Assembly (NCBI RefSeq): GCF_029963765.1
Contig: NZ_JALBYU010000017.1
Span: 62,001 to 126,000 of the forward strand
Origin: Pseudomonas sp. UYIF39
Lineage (GTDB): Bacteria; Pseudomonadota; Gammaproteobacteria; Pseudomonadales; Pseudomonadaceae
Reading direction: 5' to 3'
DNA: 64,000 nt
Part shown: piece after piece, positions 59,182 through 64,000 of the stretch
Layout: every line of letters starts with the position of its first letter
How positions within the stretch are numbered: position 1 is the stretch's first letter
Position numbers and translations under genes: made by a program
The notes under the pieces: generated by a model
Told to the model about the DNA's origin: nothing
Database searches by the model: none
The model's input: the letters and a program-made list of their open reading frames with translations, nothing else

Positions 59182-60312
59182 ATGTTTAAAACCACACGAG
59201 CAGTAAATAAGCCAGAGAAAGTAATGACCACCCGCACGTTCGCCAAGAAGTCTGGACGGCAACATGGCAACGTAATGTCCATGCTTCGCAAGATGGTCGA
59301 GAACGGTGAGTTGGACTTGCAAGAGTCCTTTTACAATAATGGTAGCGGCTCCCGGCAGTACGCCGAGTTCAAGCTAACCCTGAACGACTTCGAGAAGATT
59401 GCTCACAAGCTGAAGGAAAAGGAAATCAAGGGTGTGCGTAAGTACTTTGGTGTACCGGCGTACTCAGTAGAGAAGGTGGTGACAGGTTTCGGGGACCACA
59501 CTGTCGAAATCCCTGCATTTGCGGGAGTTCAGGCAGCTCCCACCCCGGTACAGTTGTCGTTAGTGCCCACGGCTGAAACTCCACAGGGCGACGGCTTGAC
59601 GATGAGCAGCGTAGAGATTCACAAATTGACAGGTAAGCAACACGCCCACGTCATGCGTGACATCGAGAAGATGCTGGAAGATTTGAATGAGGGGGGAGCC
59701 TCCAGATTTGGAGCCTCCTATTTTAGCGAACAAAATAAGTCGCTTCCGTGCTTCAAGCTCCCTCGCCGGGAGACGGACATCCTACTGACAGGCTATAGCG
59801 TTCCGTTGCGAGCCAAGGTGATCGACCGCTGGAGAGAGCTGGAAGCCGAGGTGGCCAAACCTCAGTTCGTTGTACCAACCACGTTCGCTGCTGCATTGCG
59901 ATTGGCTGGTGAGCTGGAAGAACAGCGATTGGTGCTCACGCATCAAGTTGAAGTCCAGGGTGTGAAGATTGCTGAAGACGCACCCAAGGTAGAGGTTTAC
60001 CACAAGATTGCAGACTCCAGAGGCCTGATCGGCTTCCAGAAATTTTGTACTCAGTTGAACTTGAATCAGAAAGAAATCAAGCACTGGATGAAAGACATCG
60101 GCTGGCTCCGTGCTGACCAGTACGTCGTTAACCCATTGCCCACTGCCAAGGCTGTAGATAATGGTTATTGCCGAATCACAGGCTTCACAACCGAACATGG
60201 CAAGTTCACACAGCAGATCTGGTTCACCGGCAAGGCAGTTACTTACGTTGCTGAGAAAGCTCCGACATATGTCCGCAAGAAAGTGAAGGCCAGCCGCTCT
60301 AAGGCAGCATAA
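59182..60312 (+). CDS. Phage regulatory protein: two Rha-like domains and a KilA-C/ANT-type end
   Basis: This 376-residue protein begins with a Rha-like part (MTTRTFAKKSGRQHGNVMSMLRKM, residues about 15-70). A second, clearer Rha part follows (MSSVEIHKLTGKQHAHVMRDIEKM, then GYSVPLRAKVIDRWRELE, about 140-225). It ends in a KilA-C / antirepressor-type domain (LIGFQKFCTQLNLNQKEIKHWM). Rha and ANT proteins control lysis/lysogeny in phages. The duplication of the Rha part is unusual. The start is the first ATG; an alternative is MTTRTF at 59224. Confidence 0.78.
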   Translation: MFKTTRAVNKPEKVMTTRTFAKKSGRQHGNVMSMLRKMVENGELDLQESFYNNGSGSRQYAEFKLTLNDFEKIAHKLKEKEIKGVRKYFGVPAYSVEKVVTGFGDHTVEIPAFAGVQAAPTPVQLSLVPTAETPQGDGLTMSSVEIHKLTGKQHAHVMRDIEKMLEDLNEGGASRFGASYFSEQNKSLPCFKLPRRETDILLTGYSVPLRAKVIDRWRELEAEVAKPQFVVPTTFAAALRLAGELEEQRLVLTHQVEVQGVKIAEDAPKVEVYHKIADSRGLIGFQKFCTQLNLNQKEIKHWMKDIGWLRADQYVVNPLPTAKAVDNGYCRITGFTTEHGKFTQQIWFTGKAVTYVAEKAPTYVRKKVKASRSKAA

Positions 60313-60314
60313 CC

Positions 60315-60467
60315 ATGTACCGCGATGCCGTTGAATACAAGCCGGGGCACTGGCTTGCTCCGGGGAGTAAAGCCCTGGAGTTATACAAAGAGAAGAAATG
60401 GAAAGAGCTGGAAGCACTGCTTAAGGAAACTGATGCCGATTGGCGGAAGTTGGAGGGTCGTAAGTGA
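60315..60467 (+). CDS. Hypothetical 50-residue protein
   Basis: This short open frame starts two bases after the Rha/KilAC stop. It encodes MYRDAVEYKPGHWLAPGSKA, followed by a helical Lys/Glu-rich tail. Spacing suggests translation together with the preceding gene. I do not recognise a family. Confidence 0.5.
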   Translation: MYRDAVEYKPGHWLAPGSKALELYKEKKWKELEALLKETDADWRKLEGRK

Positions 60468-60896
60468 AAACACGTGAAACTTACCTGACAGCAAGGGGCA
60501 TATAGCGCTAAAACCCTCTACAGGCTCACCAGAGGATGATAACGCACAAACCTACCCACATGTACGCACCGCCACCGGTAACGCCACAGAGAGCATTGTA
60601 CTGCGTTTCCAGCCTGCGAGTGGAACTATTAACAATCCCCACTGAGTTAGCCCATGATTTTCTTCTTGACGGCCAACCTAGACGCGTTACTATCAGCACC
60701 CCAGTCGAGAAGGCTGGCACCCGCAACACCCTCCCCTACTATTAGACGCCCCCGCACCTCTCCACGCCAATAGGCCGCTGAGCAGATGCGTTTTCGTGCG
60801 TCTGCAATAAAGGGCCGCGTTTCACCCGACAATAGCCGGAACACACCGAGGGTTTGCCTGATGAATTGAAGAAACATTACTTGAGTGAAGAGCAAC
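60468..60896. other. Non-coding stretch in the mobile element
   Basis: This 429-base region has only weak frames on both strands (a 69-codon one at 60536-60745 on the + strand), none with a good ribosome site or family likeness. It presumably contains the promoter of the gene at 60897. Confidence 0.4.
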
Positions 60897-61730
60897 ATGA
60901 CGAACGACACCACATCTGCTGTTAGTACAACCACCACCGCAGACCAGACCGCTATCGAACTTCGCAAGAACGGTGCGACTTACAATCAGATCAGAGAAGC
61001 TACCGGACTTACTGAGCGGCAAGTTAAAGAGTTGGCAAAGGGCGTTCCCAAGCCCTTAAAGGTACGAAGATCCGAATCGAGGATTCAAACACCGTTTGAT
61101 AAGTCCATCGAACGAGTGTTTCAGCTCGCGATCCGTAAACAGGGTATACGCGACTTTGAACTGCGGAACATCCTACACGAGGAATACAGCAGTACGTGGA
61201 GCACTGCGACTGGTAGGTACGAAAGCAACTACACCGCAGACCATCTTAAGCGTGTGAAGGATGAAGTCAGGAAGCGTGGCGCTCTGGAAGACTGCAATGT
61301 GATGTTCTTGCCAGACTGGATCGACGAGAACAACCCACGGGGCAGCAGTGATTTCCTGAACAATGCCGCCTCCGACCTGATGAACAGGGTTGATGAGTAC
61401 GTCACTGAGTACATGTCGTCACACGGAACGACACCGGATGCTGACGGCCAGGAAGGCAAACTTGCACGGACGAAGCAACGCTACGGTGTGCGGCGCCATC
61501 TACTGAAGCTCGCGGTGCAAGGTTATGGTGCAGAACCGCTGGAAAAGCTGCTAGAGAGAACAGCCAAGCTCATTGGTGAGCTAGAAGGTTTTCCAGACAT
61601 CGCGGTGCAAAACGTCACTCATCAAGCCGGGAATGGTGCATCAACCGAGACGACCAAATACTACCCCGAACCGTCCCGGCAAGACCCGTTCCTTGACTTC
61701 GTACAAGCACAGGGATGGATGAAGACTTAA
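60897..61730 (+). CDS. HTH-containing protein of unknown function
   Basis: This 277-residue protein starts at the ATG at 60897 with GAAGAG upstream (a GTG at 60885 is possible). Residues about 19-50 (AIELRKNGATYNQIREATGL) resemble a resolvase/transposase-type helix-turn-helix. The rest is charged and includes RDFELRNILHEEYSSTWS and YGVRRHLLKLAVQGYG. It may be a replication or regulatory protein of the element. It is followed by the 1.3-kb hairpin-rich region. Confidence 0.55.
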   Translation: MTNDTTSAVSTTTTADQTAIELRKNGATYNQIREATGLTERQVKELAKGVPKPLKVRRSESRIQTPFDKSIERVFQLAIRKQGIRDFELRNILHEEYSSTWSTATGRYESNYTADHLKRVKDEVRKRGALEDCNVMFLPDWIDENNPRGSSDFLNNAASDLMNRVDEYVTEYMSSHGTTPDADGQEGKLARTKQRYGVRRHLLKLAVQGYGAEPLEKLLERTAKLIGELEGFPDIAVQNVTHQAGNGASTETTKYYPEPSRQDPFLDFVQAQGWMKT

Positions 61731-61920
61731 CCAGACCAATACAGACGAGAACACCTCTCATTTGTCCGAGAATTGCAGTTCACGCCCACCATACTAAGAG
61801 TACGGCGAAAGCCGGACACGCAACTGTATAGGTTAGGTTCACTGTAGAAGATTATTAGTAATAGCTTACACCAAGGTATAAACCTGTGCCTGAAGCACGG
61901 ATTACAACTCTATATCATCA

Positions 61921-61964
61921 AGGGGAGAGATGGGGTGAAAACCCCTCCCCGCTCTTGATCTTGC
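61921..61964 (+). repeat. Long hairpin repeat, copy A
   Basis: AGGGGAGAGATGGGG, a TGAAAA loop, CCCCTCCCCGCTCTTGATC and TTGC. The inner GGGG/CCCC pair and outer GGGGAG/CTCCCC pairing can form a long stem. Copies B (62120) and C (62291, inverted) share the frame. Confidence 0.75.
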
Positions 61965-62119
61965 CGTTAACTGTGCAGAGTACTGTAAAGATGTTTAATT
62001 CGTGACGGAACGTCACACCATATCTGCACAGTTACAATGAAAAGCTTGGGGGCTTTCCTGCCCCTGCCCCCACTGTATATAGTGTACCCTTAGGCACGAA
62101 GTACATTTCTATACAATTA

Positions 62120-62164
62120 AGGGGAGATAGGGGGCAACCAGCCCCTTCCCGCTCTTGATCTTGC
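62120..62164 (+). repeat. Long hairpin repeat, copy B
   Basis: AGGGGAGATAGGGGGC, AACCA loop, GCCCCTTCCCGCTCTTGATC and TTGC. The last 17 bases (CCCGCTCTTGATCTTGC) are identical to copy A, while the stem top differs. Confidence 0.75.
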
Positions 62165-62290
62165 TCTGTACCTTGCTGAATAACCTTGTGGCTCTAGCCA
62201 CGGATAACTAACTCAAGAAGACTACCTGTGACGACAGTCACAAGTAGTTAATCTGTGCCCACAGGCACCAATACTACCTTAGAAGTTTCA

Positions 62291-62330
62291 GGCAAGAGCA
62301 GGGAGGGGTCACCCCCCTATCCTCCCTTGA
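62291..62330 (-). repeat. Long hairpin repeat, copy C (inverted)
   Basis: GGCAAGAGCAGGGAGGGG, then TCA, then CCCCCCTATCCTCCCTTGA is the reverse-complement form of copies A and B, with a few bases missing from the CTTGATC part. Confidence 0.65.
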
Positions 62331-63096
62331 ACACTGTAGAGTTATCATCGTGCCCACAGGCACACAGGAAAACCCTAAAAGTTATACGAAGAGATAGGAT
62401 ACCTCGTGACCGCAGTCACGACATATACGCACAGTGTAGATCAAACTATGTAGGGCTATCCGCCTGCCCTACTGCCTACATCATTTACCGTGAGACAATA
62501 AATTAACTCTACCCAGTACAAGCAGTTTACTGCCGTTCTAACCTGCCTTCACTCGCAGCATGCCGACAGGCATAATATATGGTACCCGTGGCGGCAACGC
62601 CACACATTACCCTCTCAGGGACTTACTATTGACGGGCGTGACTACCAGACAAGTAAACCACACTCACAAAGTGCATAGATAATCAACTTATTTAGTATGA
62701 AAGTATTGACTTTATCAGGAAAGGTGGTACACTCGCAGAGTGAAAGAAACAACTCCAGCATCTCTCCGCCACATGCCAAAAACATCCCCGCCTGCTACGT
62801 CATAGTTTGGACCATTCCTTTCCAACTGTGTCGCATAACCTCGTTCCCGATTCCGAGGCAGATAGATCGGAGTTGCACAGGACAGACTTAGACTTTTCGA
62901 GATTTCAAAAGTCTCTACTGTAATGCCCAGGCCAGGGGATGCAACAAAGCTGGCCACTAATTCGCTCTGCATAGAGCAGTACGCACTTGCCCATAACGAG
63001 TGCACACACTTGCAGTACCCACCGCCCGCAACCTCAACTCTGGGGAACGGGCTCCTTTTGTATTAAATAAAGATCAACATACATTCAGAGGTATAT

Positions 63097-63306
63097 ATGC
63101 CAAAACGCCGTCCGCTTCGAAAACACGTTTGTGAGTCTTGCCAGCGAGTTTTCTTCAGTCGCTCTCCACTATCCCGGCTTGACTCAGTTCAATGCCAAGT
63201 GCGTGAATGGAGAGCACGCAACAAGTTCACACAAGAGCAGCTTGAAGAACAGTTCGTCGCCCAGGAGCTGGAGAACACCAGTCAATCAAAACAGGAGGCC
63301 GCTTGA
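63097..63306 (+). CDS. Small basic protein with a CxxC motif
   Basis: This 69-residue protein (MPKRRPLRKHVCESCQRVFF and a Gln/Glu-rich tail) has a CAGAGG-like ribosome site. A single CESC pair could bind metal with partners. It overlaps the next gene by one base. Unknown role. Confidence 0.6.
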   Translation: MPKRRPLRKHVCESCQRVFFSRSPLSRLDSVQCQVREWRARNKFTQEQLEEQFVAQELENTSQSKQEAA

Positions 63307-63680
63307 TGAATAGCAGCACAGTGTGGCTTGAAATCGATAAGACCAACAAAGCAATTCTCTCGTACTTCCTGGAGCGACCAACTGCGGCATCCGACAAAGT
63401 TGAGTATGTCCAGGCAACACAAGACGAACTGACGTTCTTGTCGGCTCTGGAGGATGCGGTGTTCCCAGCCGGGATGGTCGCCACCATCAGTGACTTGGAG
63501 GCGCACAGATCGCGTGTACAAGCAGCAAAGAAGGCCAAGGCTGCCGTACCCATTGGGGCCGCTTCTAAAGGCTCTCAGCAGCCCGTAAACAGCGCCAGCA
63601 AGCCCAACCCACAGACCAACAATCAAAGCACCAAGGAACGCTTTATCGCGGCCTTGAAACAACACCGTTCAAACAAGTAA
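63306..63680 (+). CDS. Hypothetical protein of the element
   Basis: This 124-residue protein starts at the ATG that overlaps the previous stop (TGATG). It begins MNSSTVWLEIDKTNKAILSY, has a helical middle, and a Ser/Gln/Asn-rich linker before KERFIAALKQHRSNK. No family recognised; coupled to its neighbour. Confidence 0.6.
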   Translation: MNSSTVWLEIDKTNKAILSYFLERPTAASDKVEYVQATQDELTFLSALEDAVFPAGMVATISDLEAHRSRVQAAKKAKAAVPIGAASKGSQQPVNSASKPNPQTNNQSTKERFIAALKQHRSNK

Positions 63681-63696
63681 TCCAAGGAAACTATCT

Positions 63697-64000
63697 ATGA
63701 CAACCAATTTTGAATATGGAACCGACACTGTCGAATTCTACGAGCATAGTGACGAAGAGCTCCAGAAACTCATCAAGCAGAAAGAAGTTGATTATTACCG
63801 TCACTGTATGTCGCCAGCTTACCCCCAGCTAGGCGTAAACATAGACTGGTTCAGCGACAAGCCGCTAACCCAAGCTCTTAACGAACTAGCAGGTTGGTTT
63901 CAAAATGGCTATATCGCTGCAACTTCTCTTAACAGACCGCTATATCTCAAGGTTCAACTTAAAAAGCCGCAAGCGATCATCGACGCCGATCTTATCGAAG
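63697..64000 (+). CDS. Hypothetical protein, truncated by the window end
   Basis: The ATG at 63697 has AAGGA at good spacing, and the frame stays open to the end of the window. It begins MTTNFEYGTDTVEFYEHSDE and continues through YRHCMSPAYPQLGVNIDWF. Family unknown; likely the third gene of the small operon started at 63097. Confidence 0.6.
   Translation, partial: MTTNFEYGTDTVEFYEHSDEELQKLIKQKEVDYYRHCMSPAYPQLGVNIDWFSDKPLTQALNELAGWFQNGYIAATSLNRPLYLKVQLKKPQAIIDADLIE

Larger units (their letters stand above)
61803..62977. repeat. Array of short hairpins with varied stems
   Basis: At least 12 small perfect hairpins are spread over 1.2 kb, most of them GTGNC-4 bases-GNCAC. Examples: 61886-61898 (GTGC, CTGAA, GCAC), 62002-62016 (GTGAC, GGAAC, GTCAC), 62188-62201 (GTGGC, TCTA, GCCAC), 62228-62241 (GTGAC, GACA, GTCAC), 62255-62268 and 62350-62363 (GTGCC, CACA, GGCAC), 62406-62419 (GTGAC, CGCA, GTCAC), 62560-62573 (ATGCC, GACA, GGCAT), 62588-62603 (GTGGCG, GCAA, CGCCAC), 62661-62673, 62730-62742 and 62964-62977. 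Both arms change together, so structure and not sequence is conserved. Confidence 0.8.
61731..63096. other. 1.37-kb non-coding region of the mobile element
   Basis: Stops are frequent in all frames, and the few frames found (62255-62506 and 62697-62891 on the + strand) have no family likeness and cross the hairpins. The region carries the hairpin array and the three long hairpin repeats listed separately. Its right end holds an inverted repeat AGACTTTT / AAAAGTCT near 62887-62911 and a purine-rich site before the gene at 63097. Confidence 0.6.
57358..64000. mobile_element. Integrative element (left part), next to ffs
   Basis: From the edge of ffs to the window end the genes change to an integrase, phage-type Rha/KilAC protein and unknown small genes, with lower GC and much non-coding DNA. 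The integrase begins about 110 bases from ffs, so one attachment site should lie between. The right end and any direct repeat are outside the window, so type (prophage, satellite or island) is open. Confidence 0.65.

Noticed and set aside
60536-60745. 69-codon open frame in the mobile element
   Set aside because: Purine-rich site overlaps the ATG, composition not gene-like, and an antisense frame of similar size exists; not supported.
62697-62891. 64-codon open frame in the hairpin region
   Set aside because: It spans a hairpin and has no ribosome site or protein features.
61803-62977. CRISPR array
   Set aside because: There is no constant direct repeat and no regular spacer length; the hairpins vary in sequence and no cas gene is near.

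Overview
The window is chromosomal DNA of a Pseudomonas of the fluorescens type. This is inferred from the tandem cbb3 oxidase operons followed by ccoGHIS-hemN-anr-apt, the dnaX-ybaB / recR block, the aer-type chemoreceptor, and several REP/REPIN palindromes with the GTGGGAGCGAGC core that is common in fluorescent pseudomonads. Flanking genes are GC-rich. Two insertions stand out by composition: a visibly AT-richer stretch inside the capsule locus (about 5.6-10.6 kb) and an integrative element at the right end (57.4-64 kb).

Layout. (1) 1-1260: end of acnA, a terminator, a REPIN and a CPBP membrane protease. (2) 1651-28699: a group 2 (ABC-transporter dependent) capsule locus. It starts with the export genes kpsM-kpsT-kpsE-kpsD, followed by a two-gene strain-specific region (a 1222-residue glycosyltransferase/HAD protein and an alpha/beta-hydrolase with TPRs). 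Next come divergent kpsF and kpsC, then kpsS, an SDR, an LtaS-like sulfatase-fold transferase, a GNAT and a second KpsC-like Kdo transferase, each overlapping the next. Two convergent genes close the locus: a reducing type I PKS with no thioesterase and an alpha-oxoamine synthase (AOS). (3) 29029-31405: an Aer-type chemoreceptor and a small alpha/beta hydrolase. (4) 31515-48795: microaerobic respiration, with two ccoNOQP operons, ccoG, ccoH, ccoI, ccoS, a TauE-like protein, hemN and anr, and ANR boxes upstream of the first ccoN, of ccoG and of hemN. Between the second ccoP and ccoG lie two decayed metallophosphoesterase genes and a chimeric scrap of ccoG and ccoP. (5) 48875-56459: apt, recR, a CurA-like reductase, ybaB, dnaX, a periplasmic solute-binding protein and a PAS-GGDEF-EAL protein. 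(6) 56743-57357: a frameshifted XRE regulator and the 4.5S SRP RNA gene. (7) 57471-64000: a tyrosine integrase beside the SRP RNA gene, then phage-like Rha/KilAC and unknown genes, and a 1.3-kb non-coding tract packed with small hairpins. The element runs off the right edge.

How the genes fit together. KpsMTED should export a polysaccharide carried on a lipid with a Kdo linker made by KpsC/KpsS (with KpsF supplying arabinose-5-phosphate for Kdo). The PKS, AOS, SDR, GNAT and LtaS-like genes make sense together as a pathway for a sphingoid-like or other amino-lipid anchor or decoration. The PKS would build a reduced acyl chain, the AOS would release it by condensation with an amino acid, the SDR would reduce the ketone, the GNAT would acylate the amine and the LtaS-like enzyme would add a phospho-head group. 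This is an inference and the most interesting hypothesis in the window. The second unexplained signal is the hairpin array at 61.8-63.0 kb, where stems differ in sequence but keep pairing.
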